32,031 nucleotides of DNA from an uncultured Nostoc sp. (GCF_937863485.1 NZ_CALMFY010000024.1:1-32031); one strand, 5' to 3'; counted from the first letter of the stretch, positions 1 to 8,085 are shown. The notes: a model not told the origin generated them from the letters alone. Translations and numbers: made by a program.

Positions 1-130
1 ATCACCCACCCTCCCCAGTTCCTGGTGGGATATTGATCAGGGCAAAAATCTAGCTGTTACAAATATCTGGGCAATGACAAGCCCTTTTAGGGTGAAGGCA
101 TCAAGAGATTATTGCAACATATTTAATATA

Positions 131-916
131 TTAAAGCCAAGCAGAGAAATCTTTGGCAAATTGAGACAATGATAACAACTTAATTCGCGGATCATTTTGG
201 GCAGCTTCCCTTTCTGCTTGGGTATTATAGCCCCAGTCTGCAAGAAACAGTTTCACATCTTCAAGGTCTATTTGCTGTTGGACTAACTGCAATGTCTTGA
301 GTCTATCTTCTACGAACCACAGACTAACTAACTTGTCTGTTTCTGCCTGCTTTAGTTCTCGCATAATTTCGTATTTAGGACGCTTGACTTCTTTCCCAAA
401 AATCGCTGGTGCTGGTAAATTTACTCCTTCTTGTTGCAACAACTGCTGTACAAAACGCCCTTCTTTAGTTGTCACAATGTATAGCTTAACTCCACTGTCA
501 AGAGTTAATTTTAGTTTTTCTACTATACCCGGATAAAATCTATGCAGACTTAGCCAACCGTCTAAATCAGTGGTAATCCATTCATCCCGTTGGTTATCGA
601 GTTTTGCACCAATTTCTCTTGCTTGTAGATTGTCATTTAACAAAAGTTTCGGGGCGATGATTACCCATTCATAAAGAATTTTCTCATCAGGAATTCCATC
701 TACCAACGCTTTAATTAAAACGGGCATTTCCCAACCCGTTTCAATTACAGGCCGCAGACGATAGAATCTCAAAGCTAAATCATCTGGTGGTGTGTCGTTA
801 ACAGGCGACCAAATTTCACAGTAGGTGCGCCACGCTACCTCAAAATATTCAATTAGTCCGTCACAAATCACTCCATCAAAGTCCAGGGCTAAAACTGTGG
901 GACTACTTGCGGTCAT
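131..916 (-). CDS. HAD-superfamily hydrolase
   Basis: A 261-residue soluble protein with the four haloacid dehalogenase motifs in order. Motif I is DFDGV, with D12 the expected nucleophile and D14 the acid/base. Motif II is the Thr pair at 149-150 after a hydrophobic strand. A Lys at 175 fits motif III, and the Glu-Asp pair at 203-204 fits the metal-binding motif IV. Such enzymes are usually Mg-dependent phosphatases; the substrate cannot be told. The helical insert between motifs I and II (about 20-125) would be the cap domain. It is the last minus-strand gene on the left edge and looks monocistronic. A 17-bp palindrome lies 24 nt before its ATG. Family assignment is firm, function is open. 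Confidence 0.85.
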   Translation of the reverse strand: MTASSPTVLALDFDGVICDGLIEYFEVAWRTYCEIWSPVNDTPPDDLALRFYRLRPVIETGWEMPVLIKALVDGIPDEKILYEWVIIAPKLLLNDNLQAREIGAKLDNQRDEWITTDLDGWLSLHRFYPGIVEKLKLTLDSGVKLYIVTTKEGRFVQQLLQQEGVNLPAPAIFGKEVKRPKYEIMRELKQAETDKLVSLWFVEDRLKTLQLVQQQIDLEDVKLFLADWGYNTQAEREAAQNDPRIKLLSLSQFAKDFSAWL

Positions 917-939
917 TGTTTTGAGGATGAAACTGCTGT

Positions 940-956
940 TGTCAGCTTACCTGACA
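940..956. promoter_or_regulatory. Palindrome upstream of the HAD gene
   Basis: Perfect inverted repeat TGTCAG-CTTAC-CTGACA, 24 nt before the ATG of the HAD gene. It is too short of a T tract to be a terminator; it could be an operator or a 5' UTR hairpin. Function is inferred only from position. Confidence 0.35.
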
Positions 957-1053
957 AATTTAAATCATGCAGTAATTTTTGTTAGTCTTTTATAATTTAT
1001 GACTTGCTCAAAAAGTATGGTGGTATTGTCCAATCTGATTTGATACTAGTAGG

Positions 1054-1629
1054 TTAACGAGGATCTACACCAGATTTGTGATCAACTAAACGAACTTGGT
1101 TTTGCTTGACTCACTACAATGATCAGTGGTAAAGAACGTTTAGCAGGTCCATAAACGACTCAACCCTGAGAATCGTATTGAGATCCATGACAAGGACAAA
1201 TAAAGTGATTCTTCTCAAGCTCCTACTCAACTGTACATCCTAAATGAGTACAAATTGGACTGATAGCGTACTCAGCAATATTTGACCCGTCTTGAATAAT
1301 TAGATAATCAACGCTATGGTCTGGCAAGCCTTTTACGAGAATCGGAATTCCGGGCTTTGCGGTTGTCAATAGTGCATTTGCATTAGCCTCAATTTCCTTG
1401 CCGTCTTTGTCCAGTGCCACAGATCCTGGAAGATAATTTTGACAGCGTGAATTCTTTGGATACAGGGAGCAAAGGGTTTCTAGGTTTATCTCACGACCTT
1501 GGCTGACTTGGGGAAATAAATATCCCATCGCTACTGATGCGACTGTACTACCTAGATGTAAGTTAAAAAATCCCGGCGCGTTTTTATCTTGGCTGGAATT
1601 TTGCCATTAGTAGAAGGATTTTCTTCCAT
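1054..1629 (-). pseudogene. Rieske [2Fe-2S] protein, decayed
   Basis: Remains of a roughly 175-residue Rieske iron-sulfur protein. The 5' end (ATG at 1629) encodes a twin-arginine signal, TRRDFL, then meets a TAG at 1554-1552. The next frame continues as LGSTVASVAMGYLFPQ and runs to the first cluster-binding box CTHLGC. It stops at TAG 1225-1223, where related proteins usually have Trp. The same frame goes on to the second box, CPCHGSQYD, and is cut by TGA at 1162-1160. After a further frame change it ends VDHKSGVDPR-stop at 1054. All cluster ligands are still readable. Two frameshifts and two internal stops in so short a gene argue for real decay over sequencing error. The intact parent would be an exported Rieske protein of the PetC-like group; its partner is unknown. 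Confidence 0.88.
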
Positions 1630-2049
1630 GACCCGATTTTCCAAGAAAGGTCTATTAATATACTACGGCACGATCGCGTTAGAATTATTCTTTGGTTTGA
1701 AGTTATTTAGTAGTAAAAATACCGACTCTAGGACTAAATACAGCAATCATATTTGATTTGTGAGAATTGCGAACAACCAAGTGCTCAAACAGTCCAGACA
1801 TTAGTTGAGTCAATTAAAAAGATAGGAGGTGTTCTCACAATTTTTGCTGAAACTACAATTAACTCAGCTTTAATTAAAACTTTTACTCAAGAAGCAAGGG
1901 GTGAAATTAGTACCAAATTAACTTTACTCTAATTTAATTGGTGCAAAGGTAAGTGAAAAAGATTCCTACATCAAAATAGTAGAGGTGAATACCCGCAGCA
2001 TTATAAAAGCATTGAGGAAAAATATCTGCCATTTCAACCAAAGAAGTAA
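1628..2049 (+). pseudogene. ZnuA-like metal-binding protein, decayed
   Basis: Broken gene for the periplasmic substrate-binding protein of a Zn/Mn-type ABC transporter. ATG 1628 opens a 42-codon frame that looks like a signal peptide (MTRFSKKGLLIYYGTIALEL) and has a fair ribosome site (AAGGA). From about 1740 another frame reads EQPSAQTVQTLVESIKKIGG and then IFAETTIN, which resembles the C-terminal lobe of ZnuA-type proteins. It stops at 1930. The next frame continues with LYSNLIGAK and SYIKIVEVNTRSI. A third frame closes with EEKYLPFQPKK-stop at 2049. Most of the middle (about 150-200 residues by comparison with family length) is missing. Identification rests on recognised motifs, without a search. 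Confidence 0.75.
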
Positions 2050-2154
2050 ATTCATCTGAGCGAATATCTAACCTAAGAGGTGTTTCGCTCAAATATATTC
2101 TCAAAATCTCTCTAGAGAAAGAATTCTTTATACCTTCGATTTTTTAGAATGTTA

Positions 2155-2183
2155 TTCAGATGTGTCATTTTTGAATATCTGAA
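2155..2183 (+). promoter_or_regulatory. Hairpin over the translation start region
   Basis: Inverted repeat TTCAGAT (2155-2161) / ATCTGAA (2177-2183), ending 6 nt before the ATG at 2190. Folded RNA would hide the region where a ribosome site should lie; no strong Shine-Dalgarno sequence is visible. Confidence 0.3.
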
Positions 2184-2189
2184 AAAGCC

Positions 2190-2525
2190 ATGAGTGAAAA
2201 TAATCAAGAAAATCAAATTAATCAACCAGTGAGCGAAGATTCGCATTCTCGCGAAAAACCGGATGTGAACGAAAGAAACTTAACTGCAAATCCGGGAGAT
2301 AGAATTGCTGATGAGTCTCAATCAGTTGAGGAAAAAGCTCAACAGGTAGCTGTTGATAATGTACCAGACATTACAGGCGATAATATCACAGTCCCAACTT
2401 ACTTCGTTGTGGATGAACCCGACGGTGAAAAGAAGGCACTCCACCACGTTAAAGATGCTGAAGAGATTTCCGACATGATTCGGGAAGCACGAGTTGATGA
2501 AAATGGAAATCGAATTTGGTGGTAG
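2190..2525 (+). CDS. Hypothetical acidic protein
   Basis: A 111-residue, strongly acidic, soluble protein with no signal peptide or membrane segment. The N-terminal 60 residues are rich in Asn, Gln, Glu and Ser and look disordered. The C-terminal half is more ordered: VPTYFVVDEPDGEKKALHHV, a helix-like stretch, and a terminal GNRIWW. I do not recognise a family. The clean frame, the ordered C-terminus and the hairpin just after the stop support a real gene. It stands alone between a pseudogene and noncoding DNA. Confidence 0.6.
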   Translation: MSENNQENQINQPVSEDSHSREKPDVNERNLTANPGDRIADESQSVEEKAQQVAVDNVPDITGDNITVPTYFVVDEPDGEKKALHHVKDAEEISDMIREARVDENGNRIWW

Positions 2526-2534
2526 TCTTTTATT

Positions 2535-2588
2535 GAAGAGATACGGAGGTACGGAGAGTTCTTTCTTTGCATTCCCGTATCTGTCTTC
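2535..2588 (+). terminator. Stem-loop after the acidic protein gene
   Basis: Arms GAAGA + GATACGG (2535-2546) pair with CCGTATC + TCTTC (2575-2588, small bulge), beginning 10 nt after the stop codon at 2525. The following CTTCTTTGG is only weakly T-rich, so this is a candidate terminator or 3' stabilising hairpin. Confidence 0.4.
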
Positions 2589-2983
2589 TTTGGTCAAGTA
2601 GACCCGTCGGAAAATTAAATTCGCGTAAATATTAAGATATAAAATTTTCTCTTTGTAAATCCTAATATTTCCCTTATGTAGCTTTTGCGGGTTGTACAGC
2701 CTAATAAATTCTGTTGAGGCTCAAAATTTTAAAATATTATTTTTTGTCTCTAAACTATCATCAACTATGCAAATCCTTGTTGCTACGTTCACAGAAGAGA
2801 TATAGTCGAACTTAATAACCTTTGTAAAGATTGGGCTATGAATTTTTGGAAAAGTCTAGATATAAATAATAACTTTCGGTTGGTTAAGAGTCAACGAGAA
2901 GCAACACAGCGGCCAAGTTATACAATAGCTGTTCGTAGACGTTGAACTAACAAAATTTTATAATACTATGCCGAAAAGGCGAC
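2589..2983. other. AT-rich spacer
   Basis: No convincing gene. The only plus-strand frame of note is a 36-codon, Arg-rich frame at 2838-2948 (MNFWKSLDINNNFRLVKSQR...) without a clear ribosome site or known motif. The rest is AT-rich DNA without obvious repeats. Confidence 0.4.
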
Positions 2984-3196
2984 GTGTGCAGCAGCTTTTT
3001 CAGCTACCGGATTTTTGCGCGTTGGCAAGAAGAAGCAGAGAAGTTAATTTATGCCTGTCAAACCCTAAAAGAATGGGCGAAGCTAAATTACGTCATGAAA
3101 TACGAATTTGCCTATTACCATTATCCCAGTGAAATGGAAGATGCACTCTATGTAATATTAGAAAACCACCTATGTCTGTTAAAAACAACAGCATAA
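2984..3196 (+). CDS. Small hypothetical protein (doubtful)
   Basis: A 70-codon frame with a GTG start. The central part, QEEAEKLIYACQTLKEWAKL, looks like an amphipathic helix. A second frame over the same DNA starts at ATG 2969 (MPKRRRVQQLFQL...) and runs 54 codons to TGA, so the reading frame is uncertain. In-frame sequence continues upstream of the GTG to a stop near 2950, which allows for a truncated gene remnant. It converges on prfA, with only 33 nt between the ends. I do not recognise it. Confidence 0.3.
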   Translation: MCSSFFSYRIFARWQEEAEKLIYACQTLKEWAKLNYVMKYEFAYYHYPSEMEDALYVILENHLCLLKTTA

Positions 3197-3223
3197 TAAG
3201 TGGTTTTACAGGGTTTTTAACAG
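3162..3223. terminator. Interleaved inverted repeats between convergent genes
   Basis: Two perfect inverted repeats interlock: AAAACCAC (3162-3169) with GTGGTTTT (3200-3207), and CTGTTAAAAA (3176-3185) with TTTTTAACAG (3214-3223). They cannot both form as simple hairpins; they would be alternatives or a pseudoknot. The second repeat ends 7 nt after the prfA stop and its arms carry A5/T5 runs, so a two-way terminator is the simplest reading. Confidence 0.5.
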
Positions 3224-3229
3224 CAAAAA

Positions 3230-4327
3230 TTAGTTAGCAGCAGAAGTCGCTAACTCCGCGAGACGTTCCTGTTGGTCTTGAGATATGCAAGATTGAATAA
3301 GCGTCTCTAAATCACCTTCCAGAACAGGGTTAAGGGAATAATTCTGACCTAACCGATGATCAGTAGCGCGGTTATCTTTATAATTGTATGTGCGAATTTT
3401 TTCTGATCGCGATCCTGTACCAACCTGCGATCGCCGCATAGAAGTTACAGCTTGCTGTTGTTCGCTTAACTTGATATCATACAACTTTGCCCGCAGAATT
3501 TGCATCGCCCGTTCTTTGTTTTGCAACTGGCTGCGTTCTTCTGTACAGAAAATGCGTATTCCTGTCGGTTTGTGCATTAAGTCAACGGCTGTTTCCACCT
3601 TGTTGACGTTTTGTCCACCAGCACCGCCAGAACGAGCTGTAGTCATTTCAATATCTTTCGGGTCAATGTGGATTTCCACATCATCCACCTCTGGCATAAT
3701 CGCCACGGTGGCTGTAGAGGTGTGAACCCGTCCCCCAGCTTCAGTTGTTGGTACACGCTGCACACGATGCACTCCAGCTTCAAACTTTAACTGGCTGTAA
3801 ACGTCATTACCTTTAATTTCGAGAATCACCTCTTTCCAGCCACCCATTTCTCCTAGAGATTCGCTCACTAGAGAAACTTTCCAACCTTGAGTCTGGGCAT
3901 AGCGGGTGTACATCCGCATCAAATCGCCAGCCCAAATACTTGCTTCATCGCCACCAGTACCAGCGCGAATTTCCAACATGATATTCTTTTCATCATTGGG
4001 GTCGCGTGGTAGCAGTAAAACTTTCAAGCGAGTCTCTAAATATTCTATTTTTTCTTCAAGTTCCTTTACTTCCAGTCCTGCCATTTCTTGCAACTCTGGG
4101 TCACTAGCAGATTCTTTGTAAACCTGACGCGCTCCACTCAAGTCTTCTTGGGCTGTTTTCCAAATTTCATAGGTATCAACTACCTCTTCCAAAGAAGAAC
4201 GAGACTTAGCAATTTCTTGATACTCATCAGGATTACTAGCGGTATCAGGGTCGCCAAGACGACGTGTTAACTCATTAAAGGTTTGTTCAACAGATTTTAG
4301 TTTATCCAGTAAGTATGATTCAGCCAT
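3230..4327 (-). CDS. prfA: Peptide chain release factor 1
   Basis: RF1 ends translation at UAA and UAG by recognising the stop codon in the A site and triggering peptidyl-tRNA hydrolysis. The 365 residues match the family length. The catalytic GGQ is at 237-239 within [15 protein letters not shown]. The codon-recognition region reads RVPTTEAGG, with a P-x-T motif (193-195) as in RF1; RF2 carries SPF there. The N-terminal 100 residues are helical and charged, as in domain 1. It is the last gene of the ribosomal cluster, 103 nt after rpmE, and its spacer contains a HIP1 octamer at 4335-4342. Confidence 0.97.
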   Translation of the reverse strand: MAESYLLDKLKSVEQTFNELTRRLGDPDTASNPDEYQEIAKSRSSLEEVVDTYEIWKTAQEDLSGARQVYKESASDPELQEMAGLEVKELEEKIEYLETRLKVLLLPRDPNDEKNIMLEIRAGTGGDEASIWAGDLMRMYTRYAQTQGWKVSLVSESLGEMGGWKEVILEIKGNDVYSQLKFEAGVHRVQRVPTTEAGGRVHTSTATVAIMPEVDDVEIHIDPKDIEMTTARSGGAGGQNVNKVETAVDLMHKPTGIRIFCTEERSQLQNKERAMQILRAKLYDIKLSEQQQAVTSMRRSQVGTGSRSEKIRTYNYKDNRATDHRLGQNYSLNPVLEGDLETLIQSCISQDQQERLAELATSAAN

Positions 4328-4430
4328 GACGAGTGCGATCGCTCCTTAAAAAATAACAAATTGGCTCGAGCATATAAATGACAATCGACCCAGCTGATGC
4401 AGGGCCGTCGTTAACAGCAGAGCCAACCCG

Positions 4431-4673
4431 CTACTTTTTCTTTTGTTCGTCGCCAGATGTTTGAGTGCTGCTCATGCCGTACTTGCGGAGGAAGCGTTCT
4501 ACTCTACCCTCAGTGTCAATAATCTTCTGAGTGCCGGTGTAAAATGGGTGATTTCCAGACCAAACATCTACGTGCAATTCTGGCTTGGTAGAGCCAATGG
4601 TCATAACAACTTGACCATTGCAGTAAACTTTAGCATCTGGATACCACTTGGGGTGAATATCAGATTTAGCCAT
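4431..4673 (-). CDS. rpmE: 50S ribosomal protein L31
   Basis: L31 bridges the 50S central protuberance and the 30S head. The 80-residue protein has the conserved start MAKSDIHPKWYPDAKVYCNG and the segment HVDVWSGNHPFYTGTQKIIDTEGRVERF. Only one Cys (18) remains; the position where zinc-binding L31 has C-x-x-C reads WSGN. This is therefore a zinc-independent form, as I recall for cyanobacterial L31. The C-terminus is a hydrophilic Ser/Thr/Lys tail. It lies between rpsI and prfA. Confidence 0.95.
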   Translation of the reverse strand: MAKSDIHPKWYPDAKVYCNGQVVMTIGSTKPELHVDVWSGNHPFYTGTQKIIDTEGRVERFLRKYGMSSTQTSGDEQKKK

Positions 4674-4799
4674 TGTTCTTTTTGTGATGAATCTATATCA
4701 ATTATAACTTTCAGGTTTCAATTGGAGCTAGGGATTGGGGACTGACAAAGATATAAACAACGGACTTTTGCCAATGCCCAATTCTCCATGCCCAATGCC

Positions 4800-5216
4800 C
4801 TAACGCTTAGAGTACTGAGGTGCTTTCCGGGCTTTATGTAAACCATATTTTTTCCGCTCTTTTGCCCTCGGATCACGAGTCAGGTAACCTTCGGTTTTCA
4901 AAGGTGGGCGGTTGTCTGGGTCTAGTTGGCACAAAGCACGAGCAACTCCCAAGCGAACAGAATCAGCCTGTCCGGTCAAGCCGCCGCCTTCTGCTTTCAC
5001 CAAAATGTCATATTCGTTTTCTAGTCCCAGAGTTTCCAGGGGTGCTTTGATGACTCCCAGGTAGTTGGCATTGAATTGAAAATACAAGTTTCCATCTTTA
5101 CCGTTCACAGTCAGTTGACCAGTGCCTGGAACCAAGCGGACTCTTGCTACTGCGTTCTTACGACGACCAGTACCCCAGTATACGGCGCGACCGCTATTGG
5201 CGTCTGCTACTACCAT
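4800..5216 (-). CDS. rpsI: 30S ribosomal protein S9
   Basis: S9 sits in the 30S head and its C-terminal tail reaches the P-site tRNA. The 138 residues carry the signature [17 protein letters not shown] near the N-terminus, [19 protein letters not shown] in the middle, and the basic end [16 protein letters not shown] with terminal Lys-Arg. Its ATG overlaps the rplM stop codon by one base (TAATG), so the two are translationally coupled, as is usual for the L13/S9 pair. Confidence 0.97.
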   Translation of the reverse strand: MVVADANSGRAVYWGTGRRKNAVARVRLVPGTGQLTVNGKDGNLYFQFNANYLGVIKAPLETLGLENEYDILVKAEGGGLTGQADSVRLGVARALCQLDPDNRPPLKTEGYLTRDPRAKERKKYGLHKARKAPQYSKR

Positions 5217-5677
5217 TAATTTTCTTCTCCAGGAATTGTACTAATTTGTAGTTCTTTAGGTTTTTGAGCATCATGGGGATGCGTAGGCCCAGCGTACACT
5301 TTTAGCTTAGTGAACAACTGTTTACCCAGGCTATTTTTAGGTAGCATACCTTTAACAGCCTGTTCTAAAATCCGCTCTGGTATGCGCTGTTGCAGTTTAG
5401 CGAAAGTTTCCGTTTTCATCCCACCAGGACGACCAGAATGGCGACGGTAAAGTTTTTGAGTGCGCTTTTTGCCTGTGACTGCTACTTTCTCGGCATTAAT
5501 GACGATTACGAAGTCACCTGTATCTAGGTGGGGTGTGTATTCGGGTTTCTTTTTGCCTCTTAAAACCTGGGCGATTTCACTGGCGAGGCGACCGAGGCGT
5601 TTATCGGTGGCATCTACTATGTACCACTCACGCTCAAGTGACGCTTGAGAAGGAAGGTATGTTTTACTAGTTGTCAT
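5216..5677 (-). CDS. rplM: 50S ribosomal protein L13
   Basis: An early 50S assembly protein. The 153 residues include [19 protein letters not shown], the RRHSGRPGG motif and [13 protein letters not shown], all diagnostic of L13. The ATG at 5677 lies inside a run of TGACAAA-type heptamers; reading upstream in this frame gives no better start, so the repeat supplies both the start codon and the only Shine-Dalgarno-like AGGA (about 10 nt upstream). It overlaps rpsI by one base. Confidence 0.96.
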   Translation of the reverse strand: MTTSKTYLPSQASLEREWYIVDATDKRLGRLASEIAQVLRGKKKPEYTPHLDTGDFVIVINAEKVAVTGKKRTQKLYRRHSGRPGGMKTETFAKLQQRIPERILEQAVKGMLPKNSLGKQLFTKLKVYAGPTHPHDAQKPKELQISTIPGEEN

Positions 5678-5700
5678 TTGTCATTTGTCCTTTGTCATTT
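5675..5700. repeat. Heptamer array at the rplM start
   Basis: Tandem TTTGTCA/TTTGTCC units on the plus strand (TGACAAA in the mRNA sense) covering the L13 start codon. Short tandem heptamers of this kind are known from heterocystous cyanobacteria. Confidence 0.75.
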
Positions 5701-5702
5701 TT

Positions 5703-5838
5703 GAGCCAGTGCGGTCTTCTCCCAAAGGGAGAGGCTAGCACCAAGGGGGTTTCCCCCATGAGCAACTGGCCTTAGCGAACGCAAGAGCGTCTCCAAGAGT
5801 TGCGATAGCGACGTAGGAGCGTCACCCGGAGGGTAATT
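5703..5838. repeat. Dispersed palindromic element, copy 1
   Basis: Outer arms GCCAGT (5705-5710) / ACTGGC (5765-5770) enclose two hairpins: TCTCCC-AAA-GGGAGA (5718-5732) and GGGGG-TTT-CCCCC (5745-5757), giving a three-way cruciform. The adjoining 48-bp block 5787-5834 recurs at 13122-13169 with one mismatch. The element fills most of the truA-rplM spacer. No ORF inside. Confidence 0.8.
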
Positions 5839-5839
5839 T

Positions 5840-5882
5840 GTCATTAGTCATTTGTCGTTACTAAGAACCAATGACTAATGAC
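5840..5882. repeat. Inverted heptamer pair at the end of truA
   Basis: Perfect 13-bp arms GTCATTAGTCATT (5840-5852) and AATGACTAATGAC (5870-5882). The second arm lies inside the last codons of truA, so the repeat encodes part of that protein's C-terminus. Confidence 0.75.
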
Positions 5883-6709
5883 TCTTGACTAGTAACGAAC
5901 TTTGGCAAGGTGTCGTACCAAATCTCTTTTGGAAAGGGAAAATCTGGATAGCCGACTCGCAACAAGCACAAGCCTTGGGGCGGTGCGGCGTATTTTACTT
6001 CTTCCCGACGTTCTTCTTTCCAGAGTTCGGTGAAGCTAGGAAGTGTCCGTTGTCCAGAACCTACTTGTACCAGCATCCCTACCAACAGCCGTACCATGCC
6101 ATACAAAAATCCATCTGCCTGTATTTCAATATGGATAAATGGCCCACTGCGACGACACTCTGCGGCTTGCACCTCTACCCAGGAATGCGGTCGCTTTGAG
6201 CCTGCACGGTGAAAAGCAGCTAAGTGATGCTTTCCCAACAGAGGTTTTAGGGCAGCTTGAATTAAGGATTCATCCAGGGGTGCATAATAATAATGCCAAC
6301 TGAAGGGTCTTACAAACAAGTTAAGGCGATCTTCAGTGTATATTGTGTAGCGATACCGCCGATAGGCTGCACTAAAGCGAGCGTGCCAACGATTATCTAC
6401 ACTAGCTGAAGCCCTGATTAATATATCTGGCGGCAGATAGCTATTTAGGATTGTTGCCCACTTGTGAGGCGGAATTAAACCTGTAGCTTCAAAATGGGCT
6501 ACTTGAGCAGCAGCGTGAACTCCTGAATCGGTTCGTCCAGCCCCATGTAATGTTACATGATGCCCAAGAATAGTAGCGATCGCTCTTTCTATCTCTTCTT
6601 GAACTGTCCGCTGTTTTTTTTGCCGTTGCCAGCCATGAAAATGAGTGCCCAGGTATTGGATTACCAAGGCTACTCGATGAGTTTGTGTAGGCTGGTGGCT
6701 TTCTAACAT
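5861..6709 (-). CDS. truA: tRNA pseudouridine(38-40) synthase
   Basis: TruA isomerises uridines 38-40 in the anticodon arm of tRNAs. The 282-residue protein has the catalytic Asp (D61) in GAGRTDSGVHA, followed by the AQVAHFE strand, RASASVDNRWHARFSAAYRRYRY-type sequence and the late GFLYGMVRLLVGML motif, all in family order. The last residues (SQESLVIGS) are encoded by an inserted heptamer repeat, so the C-terminus is probably longer than in relatives. It lies between rplQ and rplM, a placement found in many bacteria. Confidence 0.95.
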   Translation of the reverse strand: MLESHQPTQTHRVALVIQYLGTHFHGWQRQKKQRTVQEEIERAIATILGHHVTLHGAGRTDSGVHAAAQVAHFEATGLIPPHKWATILNSYLPPDILIRASASVDNRWHARFSAAYRRYRYTIYTEDRLNLFVRPFSWHYYYAPLDESLIQAALKPLLGKHHLAAFHRAGSKRPHSWVEVQAAECRRSGPFIHIEIQADGFLYGMVRLLVGMLVQVGSGQRTLPSFTELWKEERREEVKYAAPPQGLCLLRVGYPDFPFPKEIWYDTLPKFVTSQESLVIGS

Positions 6710-6716
6710 ACAGATT

Positions 6717-6756
6717 TTGTCATTTGTCTTTTGTCGTTACTAATGACTAATGACTT
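6717..6756. repeat. Heptamer repeats, rplQ-truA spacer
   Basis: TTTGTCATTTGTC-type units run into ACTAATGACTAATGACT, their approximate complement, giving an inverted pair that fills the 45-nt spacer. Confidence 0.65.
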
Positions 6757-7105
6757 AAACCAATTCAATTATTGCCATTTTTGCATTATCACCCCGACGC
6801 GGTACGGTATGCAGGATGCGGGTATAACCGCCCTGACGAGCACCATATCGAGTAGGAGCTTGCTCAAATAGAGCGTGAACCAGTTGTTTGTCGAAGATAT
6901 AGCCAAGAGCTTCGCGGCGTGCTGCTAGGGAGCCATTTTTAGCTAGAGTAATCATTTTTTCCACTTCACTTCGCAGAACTTTCGCTCTAATTAAAGTGGT
7001 GGTGATCTTACCATGACGGATCAGCTCGGTGGCGAGCGATCGCAGTAAAGCACGGCGCTGATCGGCTGGTTTACTGAGTTTTTTGACGCGACAACGGTGA
7101 CGCAT
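6755..7105 (-). CDS. rplQ: 50S ribosomal protein L17
   Basis: L17 lies near the peptide exit tunnel. The 116 residues begin [20 protein letters not shown] and contain the conserved [19 protein letters not shown] and the C-terminal [23 protein letters not shown]. Length matches the bacterial family. It follows rpoA after a 32-nt gap, the standard alpha-operon order. Confidence 0.97.
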   Translation of the reverse strand: MRHRCRVKKLSKPADQRRALLRSLATELIRHGKITTTLIRAKVLRSEVEKMITLAKNGSLAARREALGYIFDKQLVHALFEQAPTRYGARQGGYTRILHTVPRRGDNAKMAIIELV

Positions 7106-7137
7106 AATTATGCACTATGAATTATGAACGGTTTTTC

Positions 7138-8085
7138 TTAAGGGTGTTTAGAGCCTCTTTCCATTGGCAGGGTGATGCCCAAGCGTCGCTGCAAAGCTTC
7201 CACGACCTCTTCTGCTGACTTCTGACCAAAGTTTTTAATTTCTAAGAGGTCTTCTTGGGTATAATCCAACAAATCTGCCACAGAGTTAACTTGTGCCCGT
7301 TTGAGACAGTTATATGCCCGCACAGAGAGTTGCAACTCTTCGATCGGTATCTGGGCAGTTGGATCGTCTGGAATATGTGAACCTGTGTCTGTTGGTTCCA
7401 GGGAGATGTCTTTCAACGGGTTGAATAAATCTACCAAGATCCCAGCGGCCGAGGATAGTGCTTCTTGGGGGGAAATACTGCCATTTGTCCAAACTTCCAA
7501 CAGTAGTCGGTCTTTTGGGATCAAGCCTTCCCCACGAGATTCTTCAACACTATAGTTGACTTTTCGCACTGGCATAAATATTGAGTCGATTTGGAGAAAA
7601 TCCAACGATGTGGCTTCCTCACGTCCTCGCTCTACTGTGCGATAGCCTTTGCCTTTTTCGATCCGAAATTCCATTTCCAGTTTTCCTCCCTCAGCTAGGG
7701 TGGCTACATACTGGGTCGGATCGATGACTTCTACTTCACTAGGTAAATCAAAATGCGCCGCAGTGATAGTTGCTGGACCGTTAACAAGTAGTCTACCAAT
7801 TTGGGGTTGCGAGGAATAGTTTTTTAGGATTACTTCCTTCATTTTCATGAGGATTTCCAGTACATCTTCCCGCACACCTGAAACTGTAGCAAACTCGTGT
7901 GAAACGCCTGCAATCCGCACTGCTGTAACTGCTGTACCTTCTAGGTTGGACAGTAAAACCCGCCGCAGTGCGTTGCCAACCGTTGTTCCTTGACCACGAT
8001 CTAGAGGTTCCAGAACAAATTTACTGTAATGGTTCCGACTTTCATCAGTATTCGACTCTACACATTCAATCTGAAACTGCGCCAC
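7138..8085 (-). CDS. rpoA: RNA polymerase subunit alpha
   Basis: Alpha dimerises to nucleate RNA polymerase assembly. The 315 residues split into the N-terminal assembly domain (about 1-230, with GQGTTVGNALRRVLLSNLEG and SPQEALSSAAGILVDLF) and a C-terminal helix-hairpin-helix domain (about 245-305, with VNSVADLLDYTQEDLLEIKNFG and KSAEEVVEALQ) that binds UP elements and activators. The start is GTG, 7 nt after a strong GGGAGG. The 411-nt spacer before it is unusually long and structured, allowing separate control from the upstream ribosomal genes. Confidence 0.98.
   Translation of the reverse strand: MAQFQIECVESNTDESRNHYSKFVLEPLDRGQGTTVGNALRRVLLSNLEGTAVTAVRIAGVSHEFATVSGVREDVLEILMKMKEVILKNYSSQPQIGRLLVNGPATITAAHFDLPSEVEVIDPTQYVATLAEGGKLEMEFRIEKGKGYRTVERGREEATSLDFLQIDSIFMPVRKVNYSVEESRGEGLIPKDRLLLEVWTNGSISPQEALSSAAGILVDLFNPLKDISLEPTDTGSHIPDDPTAQIPIEELQLSVRAYNCLKRAQVNSVADLLDYTQEDLLEIKNFGQKSAEEVVEALQRRLGITLPMERGSKHP

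Noticed and set aside
2..172. Open frame from the left edge on the plus strand, reading SWWDIDQGKNLAVTN and ending at TGA 170-172
   Set aside because: It could be the end of a gene outside the window, but it overlaps the HAD gene by 42 nt and matches nothing I recognise.
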